DNA of 64,000 nucleotides from Coenobita brevimanus (Eukaryota > Arthropoda > Malacostraca > Decapoda > Coenobitidae): positions 2,402,001 to 2,466,000 of the forward strand of contig CM064697.1 of NCBI GenBank assembly GCA_032717465.1. The letters are read 5' to 3'. Below are positions 32,591-42,584 of this stretch, piece by piece. The notes under the pieces were generated by a model. It ran no database searches and was not told the origin of the DNA. It saw nothing but the letters and a program-made list of their open reading frames with translations. How positions within the stretch are numbered: position 1 is the stretch's first letter; each line of letters opens with the position of its first letter. The translations under genes were made by a program, and so were the position numbers.

Positions 32591-32774
32591 CAAGTGCGGC
32601 GTCCATCAGGGAACTAAATATCTTTGCTTTCCCCGCGCCTTGTTGTGGTGATGCGCTGTCAACCGTTTGGGAACATCGGTTCACTGCGCGGGACGGCCCT
32701 GCTAGGGGAGTTGTTTGCCTCCGCTTGATGGGCCAGAACAACAACCTCGTCGCTACCAGGGTCTTCCTTTAACC
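32591..32774. other. No gene recognised
   Basis: GC-rich unique sequence with a 62-codon frame (32584-32772), unassigned. Confidence 0.35.
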
Positions 32775-33045
32775 AGAATAAAATAATTTCCAACAGTACG
32801 GTATCTAATGAATTACAAAAAGACGTCATCGTTGTGAGTGGGTTAAGACTCTGAGTTGCTCGTTTTCTCGTGGGGTTGGACGATTTCATTTAATAAAGGA
32901 AACCCCTTTGTGGTGAAGTGATGGCTGTCTCTAACCCGTCCAGTTGGAAGAGCCTCTCATAAGCATAATAAACGTGTATGGGGATTGCAAGAATAAAATA
33001 TAAAAGAGGTTATCGTAGAGCAGACGTTGAAGGGATGAGTACAAA
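32775..33045. mobile_element. CCCTTTCAGT-type foldback element(s)
   Basis: Right-end block AAGACGTCATCGTTGTGAGT plus GGGTTAA at 32821, then a second centre GACGATTTCATTTAATAAAG (32880) with CTCTAACCCGTCCAGTTGGA and the flank GCAAGAATAAAATATAAAAG. Looks like two truncated copies in tandem. Confidence 0.5.
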
Positions 33046-33269
33046 TTCTGTTAATTCCTTGTTGTATTTTCACTCATTCGTTAGTCTGTGGGCGTCATAA
33101 TTATCTGTAATGTTTTATTAAAAGTTAAAGGGCGAGGATGTAGGCTAGATACCGGCTTTTGACGGTTCTTTATGGGATGCTTTTGCTTGTTAGATTTCAT
33201 TACCCTGCATCTCATATTATGGAGTGCAGTCATATACGAATTAGAGAGGCCATACTTGGTCTGTCTTTG

Positions 33270-33468
33270 TCAGGCGTATTATAAATTGTCATAAGACACT
33301 TGTTAGGTAATCCATAAATCGTCATACAGCATTCGTCAGGTACTTCATATATTGTCATAAAAAGCGCCAGGTTATTCATAAATTGTCATTAAATATTCGT
33401 CAGGTACTTCATACTTTGTCATAAAACATTCACCAGGTGTTTCATAAAGTGTCTTTAAATGTTTGTGG
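33270..33468. repeat. About 42-bp minisatellite, 4-5 units
   Basis: Theme TTGTCATAAAACATTCGTCA then GGTACTTCATAAA. Cores at 33288, 33330, 33372 (short), 33400 and 33440. Confidence 0.85.
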
Positions 33469-34204
33469 CCCGGTACACACCATACAACCATTGCTTTTTA
33501 CCGTTCAGACCCCCTTCCTGGGTCGTCACTGCTATGCCATCCTCTCACCTTTCCCTACTCCTTGCACCTTAACCCTCCAACATACCTACGCCTCACCTCT
33601 TTCACCCCTATCATGGTGGTTCCTTTATCTTGGAGGGACAATAGCTAGTTATTATAATCCCCTTCTGTACTGAATACGGAAAGACCTTCTCTGATTGTCA
33701 CTTTTCTTCCCTCCCCCCCTCCAGATCTGTGCCACTTTGCTGGGATTACTTCTTTATTCTCAGACCGTTTTTTATAATGATCGTTTTATTGACGAAGGTT
33801 GTTTTTGCTTCTATTAGTCTGGTTGTCTAACTTACTGTCCATTGGATTACACCAATATCTGACTAGTGGATTGTGTTGCAGTTTTGCTGTTTTATGTTAA
33901 AATTTCACCGATTATTATTTTTTTTTCTCTCTCCAGTGAACTATGCCTGAAATCATTTCGCTCTGATAAATTTTGACCAAAGGGCGAATAGCTGTATTCC
34001 TAAAACGTAAACTGTAAAGAGGAGTAAGTAAGTCCGTAACTTCTATTGACATTTATGAAGCGCCTTTGATTTAAAGAAAAAAAAAAAACTGCATCCTACA
34101 ATACATGGTGCAGTCAGTGAGGATAGTAGATGGGTCAGACATGTTCGATCTCAGTCACGTGCCTCAGAGATTATCATAAAAAATTGGGAGCCTTGTCTTC
34201 CCCT
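33469..34204. other. No gene recognised
   Basis: Unique sequence. GGCCCGGTACACACCATACA at 33468 resembles the end of the Harbinger-like MITE at 34447 but no partner arm is seen nearby. Confidence 0.4.
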
Positions 34205-34420
34205 TCGTGACTTTCGTTTTAACCTCAACACAATGACGTATTATTTTCGTTTTATTGCAACTACCTATACATAACTTTATTCACCTCATTATTTTTTTTT
34301 TTTTATTACGGCGAAAAGGTTAATGAAAGCAGTGTCTAACCTCCCCACCTTCAAAAATTTTTCTCAATCCGGCGTAAACGTGGAAGTAGCAAGAATAAAA
34401 GAAAAACGGGAAGGAACACT
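34205..34420. mobile_element. CCCTTTCAGT-type foldback element
   Basis: TTAACCTCAACACAATGACG and TATTATTTTCGTTTTATTGC left arm, GAAAAGGTTAATGAAAGCAG with TGTCTAACCTCCCCACCTTC centre, GTAGCAAGAATAAAAGAAAA right-hand flank. Confidence 0.6.
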
Positions 34421-34446
34421 GGGAGGCTTATTTCCTTTCTGTATTA

Positions 34447-34602
34447 GGGCCCGGACACACTTGCCCCGAACATATGACCGTCAAGAGGAAACGAGGCCCA
34501 GGGGTCCGTTCAACGTTCAGACTCGAATATTGAAGCAGCTGTAACCCGGTGCTTCGTTTCGTCTTGTCGATCACATGTTCGGAGGCAAGTGTGTCTGGGC
34601 CC
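34447..34602. mobile_element. Complete 156-bp Harbinger-like MITE with TTA target duplication
   Basis: The left arm starts GGGCCCGGACACACTTGCCC and runs about 52 bp. The reverse complement of the right arm starts GGGCCCAGACACACTTGCCT and matches with only a handful of differences. It is flanked by direct TTA (34444-34446 and 34603-34605). A 3-bp TTA/TWA duplication and G/C-rich terminal repeats are characteristic of the PIF/Harbinger superfamily (known). The loop is about 50 bp with no coding capacity, so it is non-autonomous. Confidence 0.85.
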
Positions 34603-34733
34603 TTATGGTTCAGCACCACCACCGGGAACGTCAGCCAGGAACGACGCTCGCCCCTTCGTTTCAAAACTAATCATAGGTTTTTGTCGGAAATATGCTTAAT
34701 GTGTTTCCCAGGCAAAATGACCGATATTTACCC

Positions 34734-34755
34734 AACCTAACCTAACCTAGCCTAG
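34734..34755. repeat. Short interstitial telomere-like repeat (CCTAA/CCTAG)n
   Basis: AACCTAACCTAACCTAGCCT: two perfect CCTAA units and two CCTAG variants. TTAGG is the arthropod telomere unit. Too short to prove telomeric origin. Confidence 0.5.
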
Positions 34756-34879
34756 CGTTAACCTGTCCCACTAGGGCTACCTGGCTGAGGACGGTGGTGC
34801 TGAACTGTACAGAAGGGAAATATGCCACTCGGAGAGCACAACACCTTGGTCATACAACAAGCCTAAGGGCCGAACATCT

Positions 34880-35372
34880 AACTTTGTCCTGTAACCTTAG
34901 CCTTCGGCCGATGGTTCTCCGCCTGTTCTCGGCCACGCTCCCCTTGTCCTCGGTCGTGGTCGTGCTCACTCTATCCTCGGTCGCGCTTCCCCTGTCCTCG
35001 GTTGCGGTCCCTCTGTCCTCGGTCGCGCTCTCTCTGTCCTCGGTCGCGCTCCCCCTGTCCTTGATCGCCCTCCCTCTGTCCTCAGTCACGCTACCCATGT
35101 CCATGGTCGTGGTCCCTGTATCGTCGGTCGAGCTCCCCCGTCCTTGGTCGCATTTCCTCGCTTCTTGGTCGCGGTTCCCCCGTCCTCGATCGCGGTCGTG
35201 TTCTTGCTGTCCTCGGTCGCTCTCCTGTCCTCGTTCGTAGTCGTGTTCTTGCTGTCCTCGGTCGCCCTTCTCCTGTTCTCGGTCGTGGCGCGCTCTCCCC
35301 GTCCTCGGTCGCATACTCCTAGCCTTCGGTAGCACCTCTCCTATCCTCGGTCTCGCTCCCCATCCCTGCTGT
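34880..35372. repeat. 21-bp GC-rich minisatellite, about 20 units, open on both strands
   Basis: Unit CTGTCCTCGGTCGCGCTCCC (+C). The central part (34935-35110) keeps a 21-bp period well; the right part uses variants (GTCGTGTTCTTGCTGTCCTC). Since 21 is a multiple of three, the plus strand reads as LSSVALP heptapeptides (34794-35240) and the minus strand as EDRGSAT heptapeptides (177 codons, 34850-35383). The minus frame is hydrophilic and repetitive like some structural proteins, but there is no signal peptide or conserved domain. I treat both as by-products. Confidence 0.85.
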
Positions 35373-35518
35373 CTTTGATGCATTTCTTTTCGAACCCATT
35401 TTTTTTTTTTTTAAGTTAGGAATCGTTTGCACCTCAAGACGTACGTAAGACGAGGAGGATAGGGTACACGGGTAACAGGAAACTACTATGGTAAAAGAGA
35501 GATTAAACTAAAGAGCAT

Positions 35519-35915
<397 letters not shown>

Positions 35916-36050
35916 TAGTGTGTCGGCGCTCCGCAGCAGCAGCAAGGGTCAGCCTGGATTAAGGACTTGCATGTATATTCACCCAGTGGCTGCAGTGGAT
36001 AAATAAACAGAAAAAAAAATATTACACACAAACAAACAAACAAGCACATG

Positions 36051-36056
<6 letters not shown>

Positions 36057-36122
<66 letters not shown>
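36057..36122. repeat. (CT)n microsatellite
   Basis: 66 bases of perfect CT. Confidence 0.98.
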
Positions 36123-36127
<5 letters not shown>

Positions 36128-37274
36128 CCGTTGCCTGAGTTTTTGTACAGCAGGACGTTACTAGGGCGCCACCAGAGAGGCTTAGATTAAAATTTAATGG
36201 CGTTCTTTTCCGAGGAGAAAGATCACCCTGTCGTCCTGTGCTCAACAAGTATCAAAGTGGGAAATATTTACCTGTGTATGTCAATCCTTGCCCGCGGACC
36301 TTGAAGGCCATAGTTATAAATCTTCATGAGCTTAAGTTGTGTTCGAGAATGCTTCAGTATCAGTTTTTAGCTGCCATACACTTCACAGGCGGACCTGGGT
36401 GAGTATCAAAACAAAGAACACACAAAATTAAACCACATCTTTAGTTAATTGCTATGGAGACTTGTTTATAATGGAAGTTTGCTATCGTGTTCTTGTTTTG
36501 ACCTGACCAAGATCCCTAGTCCCTTCCATTTAAATTGGCGGCCAAGTGCAGTCAGTCTGTAGTGTTTTATGTAGGCCAGTAACTAAGGAGACTCATTCTT
36601 ATCCCATATGAATATCTCATCAAATTTCATGCAACCTCTGTTGGTTAATCAGGCTTTGAAAATGACTCATTTCCGTCAGGTGAAGCAGACTGATTAAGAC
36701 AGTTGATAAATACGATCCGTGCATCCTCCCTCCCTGTCTCCCTGCCCCGCCCTTAGCAGAGTGGCGTGAATGATGGTAGCCTGTGATTTTTACCAACTTC
36801 CGCCGCTGGACGAAGGCAGTTTAAGACAGTGACATACACAAACATTATGGTTATGGCCAAGCTGAGCCAGGAACCTTCATCACGGAAAGGTCAGCCCACT
36901 TGTCGATCGATGCTGTGAAAAAAAAAAGTAAGAAAGAAAAGATGAAACGGTATAGTATCTACTGTTTCTGTTTTTCTTTTTTAAACACTCCATCTGACAA
37001 AGTCAGAGGAGGGCGTTGTTATCACTGGGATCAATAGGTGTCCGTGGAGCTGGGAGGCAGAGCGGCAGGGCAGCTGGCGGGGCTTAGACATTTCGTTTCC
37101 GGGCCAGAATTCAGAAAGTATTCATTAGATAGTAAAGAAATTTCACATATATATGTGTCTTACGGTGAACTGGTGCCTTCTGATAAGCAGAATGCTGTGA
37201 AAAGTAAAAACAAAAAAATCCGGAAATTTCAATGCATCCTGAGTAAGGAATCTAAAGGGCTCAGGTTATGTGTG
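36123..37274. other. 1.1-kb unique sequence, no gene recognised
   Basis: The longest stretch here with balanced composition and no repeat I can define. A good donor-like GGTGAGTATC occurs at 36398 after ACAGGCGGACCTG, but no acceptor or coding exon can be argued. An 86-codon frame (37038-37298) is unassigned. Confidence 0.35.
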
Positions 37275-37450
37275 CTCAGAGGGGTAGACCAAGGATAAGA
37301 TGGAGGGATGGAGTGGAGAAGATGGAGCATGAGAGACTGACTAGGAGAGTGTGAGTGAGGTGGAGGGGGAGACCAAGGATGAGATGGAGGGATGGAGCAT
37401 GAGAGACTGACTAGGAGAGTGTATGTGAGTGAGGTGCCTTACGCCCACCT
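37275..37450 (+). pseudogene. LINE pol C-terminal relic with internal tandem duplication
   Basis: One plus frame reads RGRPRIRWRDGVEKMEHERL then TRRV and stop, followed in the same frame by V-RW-RGRPRMRWRDGA and stop. This is the RGRP--RW-DGVE block of LINE polyproteins duplicated: bases 37286-37369 are repeated at 37370-37441 with a 12-13 base deletion. The rest of the element is gone. Confidence 0.75.
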
Positions 37451-37605
37451 TTAAAAGAAAGGATTGGGGCGGGGGGGGGAGGGAGAGGGCCGTTATGCAC
37501 ATGGTTAGGTGTGCAGGGAGGTGGGGTGGTATGTGCTTGATCAGATGGAGAGTTGCAACAGCGTAGCGTTGCCTATGTTTTTATCTGTATTAGCTGAGTT
37601 GATTG

Positions 37606-37607
<2 letters not shown>
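37451..37607. other. No gene recognised
   Basis: G-rich bridge (GGGGCGGGGGGGGGAGGGAG at 37467) to the SSR cluster. Confidence 0.4.
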
Positions 37608-37832
<225 letters not shown>

Positions 37833-38024
37833 ACGTTTGTGTTAGAAGTCACTGTCATGTTTGCTTGTGTGTGGGCGTGTACCTGTTGGTTTGTGCGTGA
37901 GAGAAAAATTTGCATGTTTATTCAAATCCGTCTGACGCGGATTTTTAAGCGGGGTAGTATTTACGGGGATGGGAGTGTCTGCGTGTATACATAAGCGCGC
38001 GTGTGTCAGGATTAGTGTGGGTGG

Positions 38025-38112
38025 GTCAGGCTACACTAACAACCCCGAGCGCAGACCATTGTAGTTGTGGGTCTCTGAGCAGTATCCCAGGTGGCATTGG
38101 TGGCCTCGTATC
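38025..38112. repeat. Dispersed short duplicate, copy 1
   Basis: CAGACCATTGTAGTTGTGGG plus TCTCTGAG (38061-38088) recurs as TAGACTATTGTAGGTGTGGG plus TCCCTGGG at 38566-38593. Possibly a decayed SINE head. Confidence 0.55.
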
Positions 38113-38500
38113 ACCTCATCCTTAGCGATTTATTTTCCATATTATTACACCAGAACGTTCTCTTGTATGCCATCTGTATCATTTTAATATAGACGTAGTT
38201 TGCATCTGTAACATACAAGAGGATATTAAGGTAACATACAAGAGGATGTTGAGGTAATATACAAGGGGATATTGAGGCAACATACAAGAGGATATTGAGG
38301 TGACATACAAGAGGATATTAAGGTACACAGTGCAGACGAAATCGCATAGGAAAAAGTTTTTACGAAATCTCTAAGACCAGTTACTTGTGTTGGTGTAATG
38401 TCGACATATTTTGCATTAATGAAATACAAGGGAATTCTGAAATTTTATGTGCAGAGTAAATCGGTAAGGAAGAGGTGTTACGAAATCTGCATTGCTACTG
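38113..38500. mobile_element. MITE related to 11384-11593, carrying an internal minisatellite
   Basis: The left block CCTCATCCTTAGCGATTTAT and the right block AAATCGGTAAGGAAGAGGTG (plus TTACGAAA) are inverted relative to each other and match the arms of the 210-bp element at 11384-11593. A second right-arm-like block (AAATCGCATAGGAAAAAGTT) lies at 38339. Between arms sit five 23-bp units (38213-38327). Confidence 0.6.
38213..38327. repeat. 23-bp tandem repeat, 5 units
   Basis: ACATACAAGAGGATATTAAG plus GTA repeated with one or two changes per unit. Confidence 0.95.
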
Positions 38501-38544
38501 TAGAATACGGTCTACAGCGTCAAAGGTAAACTGTCACCCAGAAT

Positions 38545-38620
38545 ACTACCCCTTAGCTTCAGTGGTAGACTATTGTAGGTGTGGGTCCCTGGGTGAAGGC
38601 ATGTCGGTAAACTGCGACAG
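38545..38620. repeat. Dispersed short duplicate, copy 2
   Basis: See copy at 38025-38112. Here it is preceded by TTAGCTTCAGTGGTAGAC, which is box-A-like. Confidence 0.5.
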
Positions 38621-39248
38621 ATAAGCTTCGTGTTGGGGGGGTAATGAGCGCAGGACAGCCAACGCTCACCCCTGCAAGGATCCCTGCTGTTACACGCCTC
38701 GTAAACCCCGCCCCTGTGACTTGAGAAGCAAGGGACAGCATGCAGGAAGGTCCCCACATATCCTCCTCTACCCCGTGCATAAAGACCCCGAGCCAGAGAG
38801 CGTCCGGAGTGGCTTATAATTCGAGCGGGGTGAAGGCTGAATGCGGGATTATCAGGTCCATTATCGTGCGGACTTGGCGGGGTAAACACTCACAAACCCG
38901 CTGGTGTTAGATGGTCCCCCTTTTAACATTAGTCCCCCCTTGAGTGAACCCGTCTCCTTGCCATATACAAAAGCAGCTCCTGTCCCCTCGTGCCCGTCAC
39001 AACCAGGAAAGCCAGCATCGTAACTCCAAGCTTCCCTGGGCAAAAAGGTTTATGAATACAAATGGTCTCACTATGTTAAGCGAAATTCATTACGTCAGCC
39101 GAGGTGGAGAGGAGAGGGTGGGCTATTATGTGTATTTAGGAGGGTGTGTGTGTGTGGTGTGGGGTCGTCTGCTCTGTGCACTCATTAAACTCATTGTTAA
39201 GGACAAGGGGGTCGCCAAATTGTGTCGTGTGTCGCTCTGTGTGTCACC

Positions 39249-39249
<1 letters not shown>
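38621..39249. other. No gene recognised
   Basis: GC-moderate unique sequence. The 125-codon minus frame (38512-38889) and 140-codon plus frame (38944-39366) show no family motif; the latter ends in GA-repeat-encoded Arg-Glu. Confidence 0.35.

Positions 39250-39290
<41 letters not shown>
39250..39290. repeat. (AG)n microsatellite
   Basis: 41 bases perfect AG. Confidence 0.97.
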
Positions 39291-39291
<1 letters not shown>

Positions 39292-39365
39292 AGAGGAAGG
39301 AATAAGGGGTTAGACAGTTATTTGACATTTTGTAGTACAGGTATAATATATTATAAAATACAGTA

Positions 39366-39505
39366 GTACAGTATAGTATAGTAGTAGTAGTAGTAGTTGT
39401 TGTTGTTGCTGTTGTTGTAATGGTAGTAGTAATAGTAGTAGTAATAATAGTAGCAGTAGTAGTAGTAGAAGTAGTAGTAGTAGAAGCAGTAGCAGTATTA
39501 AGAGA
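39366..39505. repeat. (TAG/TTG)n trinucleotide repeat
   Basis: Long GTAGTAGTAG runs with TTG, TAA and AGC variants. Confidence 0.95.
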
Positions 39506-39950
39506 AGGGGTAAGAGATTAAAACAATAGTCGTTAGGATATTTTTAAGAATTGTACCAGCAGTTGTGTGTATAAGTGTGAGAGAGACTGACAGAGAAGAG
39601 AAAGAGTGAGAGAGCGTGTGTGTCTGTAAACAAGTAATCAGAGGTATTCAGGTTTTGGCCACACACGCCATGAAGGTTAAGCAGAAAGAAACACGGGAGC
39701 TCAGAAAATCACCGACATATAATTTGGCAAAGTTTTTCCACCAATCTAACTCTTGGTTTCCAGTTATTGGCAGTTGGATCGTCAGCTGTCCTCAACGCGG
39801 GATAAATATCACACACACTCTGTTTTTATTCTTCCTTACACACTTCTTCTACTCCCCCTCTGCACACCACTTCATTTTCTGATGCTGGGTTAATCCGTCA
39901 CCAGTCAGGCCCTGTTAATAATCTTTGCTTTGCGGTGGGGACATATCTTG
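39506..39950. other. No gene recognised
   Basis: Short GAGAG and GTGT runs, then unique sequence with an 88-codon unassigned frame (39616-39882). Confidence 0.4.
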
Positions 39951-39954
39951 GTAT

Positions 39955-40130
39955 ATATCTGTTTCATCCTTCACACCTAGTCTATGCTTGTTTTTAGTAT
40001 ACTTCTGTTTCCTTCCCTACACCTGGTTTAAGTTTGTGTATTGTGCTTTTGCTTCCTTCATTACACCTAGTTTGCATTTGTTTAGTGTATCTTTGCTTCC
40101 TTCATCACACTAGGTTTAGTTTTGCTCTCC
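39955..40130. repeat. About 54-bp minisatellite, 3-4 units
   Basis: TTCCTTCATTACACCTAGTT plus TGCATTTGTTTAGTGTATCT theme. CACACCTAGTCTATG (39970), ACACCTGGTTTAAGT (40019), ACACCTAGTTTGCAT (40064) and CACACTAGGTTTAGT (40104) mark the units. Confidence 0.85.
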
Positions 40131-40209
40131 CTCGCACTTCTTCCCCCTCCCCCTTACTTCATAGTCTGGTGTTGGTACAGTAAGTCACCAGCCATTCACT
40201 GTTCTTGAC

Positions 40210-40400
40210 TCTTTTAGTGCGATGACTTGACTTTTTTTTTTTTCCTTGCTGCCGTAAGACCTCTCCTGCTGGAGAAGTTAATGAAGGCTACATACAACCC
40301 CTTCCGTCCTAGAAAGATTGTCATAATCTTAATAAAATCGCCTGAAGATGGTAAAGATAAAGCAAGACGTAATGGTTGTGAAAGAGTTAAAATTTTCCTG
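40210..40400. mobile_element. CCCTTTCAGT-type foldback element, well-preserved copy
   Basis: The left arm CTCTTTTAGTGCGATGACTT pairs with the reverse complement of the right arm, CTCTTTCACAACCATTACGT. The centre has GTAAGACCTCTCCTGCTGGA and TACAACCCCTTCCGTCC. About 190 bp, AT-rich, no coding capacity. Confidence 0.65.
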
Positions 40401-40764
40401 GCTTTTGTATCTTAGTTACCACATTGTTAGTTGTCATCACTCATCATCATCCAAATCTTTTTTTCTGCCTCAGTTACCATGTTCTTAGTTATCATCGCTC
40501 ATAATCATACAGACCATTTTCATCATAGCATGGGGTAAGGTAGGGTCCCGAGAACCAGAAAGAACCTTATAGAATGAAACCTAACCAAATTTGACCAACT
40601 GAAAGGGCCACACTCTCAGTCATTCGCTATTCAGACCCCTGGAATCCTGGCTTCACCTGATAGAGGAAAGAAAAAAAAAAATCCGCTCTCAGTTTCACAC
40701 TCACCTATCCGACAGAGTCAATCTAACGACTGTCATGTTATAAAGGGGGTACCAAACCCTGGTA
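40401..40764. other. No gene recognised
   Basis: Contains an imperfect duplication: TAGTTACCACATTGTTAGTT plus GTCATCACTCATCATCA (40413) against CAGTTACCATGTTCTTAGTT plus ATCATCGCTCATAATCA (40472), about 59 bp apart. Confidence 0.5.
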
Positions 40765-41269
40765 ATACACTCTTCCCTACAAAATTCATCCAGCCAGCTC
40801 GATCTCTTGTCGGTTTCCTAGTCTCATTAGCTCCTATACATCTCTTCCTCACGTTCGTTTACCATATCTGTCCACCTTTTCTTGCCCTACCAAACCTCCT
40901 CCCACCTTCATGTTCGCTCAGATATACCTTTTTCACAACTCAGTTCACGGTCATTCTCTTCACATGGCCATACTATCAAAGCACGTTCTCCTCGACTTCC
41001 TTACTCCGCATCTTTCACGAATCACATTATTCCTTATCCTGTCCACTCTCCGCACTCCACACACATTCCTCAATAGACCCATCTTTACTGTTCTTATTTG
41101 TTTCATTTTCATGCCACACCACACTCTCACACCGGTATGCTATAGTGAGCACTAAAACTCCTTCATGCAATCTTATAGCTGCAACACTCGGACCTCTGCT
41201 TCGTGTTCAGGTGTTCATAGCACGAGCCGTTTTCCTTCCCAGTGTTACTCTACACTTCTTTTGCACATT

Positions 41270-41309
<40 letters not shown>

Positions 41310-41367
41310 CTGTAACATCACAGTTGGAGTCAATTTCTCCCTCAGCAACCATCACTTTACTCTTATT
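40765..41367 (-). pseudogene. LINE pol relic, C-terminal part (downstream of a nested insertion)
   Basis: On the minus strand, in broken frames and in the family order: NKSKVMVAEGEIDSN (just below 41368), then a CT microsatellite (41272-41307), LHEGVLVLT--Y-CESVVWHE, MGLLRNVCGVRRVDRIRNNV plus IRERCGV (41038-41082 and on), an HVKRM-like block, and EHEGGRRFGRARKRWTDMVN near 40900. These are the post-catalytic segments of arthropod LINE reverse transcriptases (known). Several frameshifts and stops show it is dead. Confidence 0.8.
41272..41307. repeat. (CT)n microsatellite inside the LINE relic
   Basis: 36 bases perfect CT, expanded within former LINE coding sequence. Confidence 0.95.
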
Positions 41368-41915
41368 ACCCGTCCCCGTCCCAGAGGGGTTCGGGGAAGA
41401 GTATTGTCTTCACTCAGTTTGTCTGTTTGTTTGTTTTTGTCTGTCTGTGTGTCTGTTAACAACTCTGCGCGAAAACTACTGGTACGATTATGACTAAACT
41501 TACAGGGATGATGGGCTATGATCTTCTGATCTCCTGATTAAATTTTGGACGAAATTGGGCCAAGGCCAAGGCTGTAGGCCCAAAAAATGTTTAAAAACAA
41601 GGACAGGTAAAAATCGTTTTTTCGCCATAACTCCTTTCAGATTCGTCATATCAACATGAAACCACTTTAAAGGTGCATCTTTCAAATCTGCATCCTATAA
41701 CATGCCTCATTGCATCAGGAGGGTCCTCCCCAGTTAGCGGTAGGGGGTCAGTGTCAGGTGGGTCGTGCCTAAATTTAAGTGGGCATAAAATCGTCAGTTT
41801 TCACCTGATTTACTCCTAGTTTGATATGTGACATCTTTGACTAGATATCCTGTTGTGTTTATACGTCAGCACTAAAATTACTGCCGGGGACGGGTTTGCT
41901 GTGCCTTGGCACCGC
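41368..41915. mobile_element. About 545-bp element nested in the LINE relic
   Basis: LINE homology stops at 41915 and resumes at 41367 at the very same codon neighbourhood (...VN-LNK | NKSKVM...). The junctions carry an imperfect 8-bp direct repeat (CTCTTATT 41360-41367; TTCTTGTT 41916-41923). The ends share ACCCGTCCCCG (41368) and its reverse complement CGGGGACGGGT (41885-41895). The interior has (GTTT)n (41420-41440), AAAACTACTGGTACGATTAT and GGGCCAAGGCC, relating it to the repeat at 1-229 in opposite orientation. No ORF, so non-autonomous. Confidence 0.6.
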
Positions 41916-42075
41916 TTCTTGTTTAGATTTACTTTCAAGGGACGACGCTCACAGACATCCCAAAAAGCTCTCGCATTTTGTAAGCAGCACTGCATCATCT
42001 GCATACACTGAATTTGAGATATTCCATCCATCTCCATTCATTAACAATGCCATTATTAACTGCTATTATTAGACT
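41916..42075 (-). pseudogene. LINE pol relic, reverse-transcriptase catalytic segment
   Basis: Minus strand reads SNSVYADDAVLLTKCESF. The YADD at 41994-42005 is the RT box-C catalytic motif. After a frameshift it continues VCERRPLKVNLNK, the usual R-LKVN--KSK segment following the palm. Continues into 40765-41367 once the nested insertion is ignored. Upstream RT and endonuclease are missing; a CA tract begins at 42083. Confidence 0.8.
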
Positions 42076-42080
42076 CTGAA

Positions 42081-42082
<2 letters not shown>

Positions 42083-42155
<73 letters not shown>
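42083..42155. repeat. (CA)n microsatellite
   Basis: 73 bases perfect CA. Confidence 0.98.
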
Positions 42156-42156
<1 letters not shown>

Positions 42157-42207
42157 TTTTCTGCGCTTTTGGCACTCGGTTGGGTATTAGTCGTACATAT
42201 TCTTCCT

Positions 42208-42432
42208 TTAACCCTGTCACCACGAGAAAGCATTTTTCATTTTAAACTTGTTAACTACAGATGATTTTTTTTTGGGGGGGGTTCAGTTTAGGGAAGACAC
42301 CTTAATGCAGGGATTATTGAAGCCGTAATCTAATCCCTTCAGTTGAAAAATTAATAACACTGACTAAAATTATCGGGTGGTTGCAGAAATAGGATGCATA
42401 GGACGCCATTGCAGTAAGACGTTAACTTTTCA
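42208..42432. mobile_element. CCCTTTCAGT-type foldback element
   Basis: TTAACCCTGTCACCACGAGA left end, TTCAGTTTAGGGAAGACACC and AATCTAATCCCTTCAGTTGA centre, GACGCCATTGCAGTAAGACG plus TTAA right end. Confidence 0.6.
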
Positions 42433-42584
42433 TCCAGTGACCATTCTTGAGCAAACTTCCACTCTCCACCACATTACCCCGCCCTCCCACCACGGAAAGT
42501 AATTGTGTGTCAGCCTTTCCCAGAACTGAACATTGTGAACTTTCCTTTACCTTGTTTTCTCAGAACCTCCCACCCATTATATTT

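Noticed and set aside
36398..36407. Splice-donor-like GGTGAGTATC
   Set aside because: Isolated match with no supporting exon, acceptor or reading frame; expected by chance in 64 kb.
38213..38327. CRISPR-like array of 23-bp repeats
   Set aside because: There are no unique spacers; the units are directly tandem, and the window is eukaryotic.
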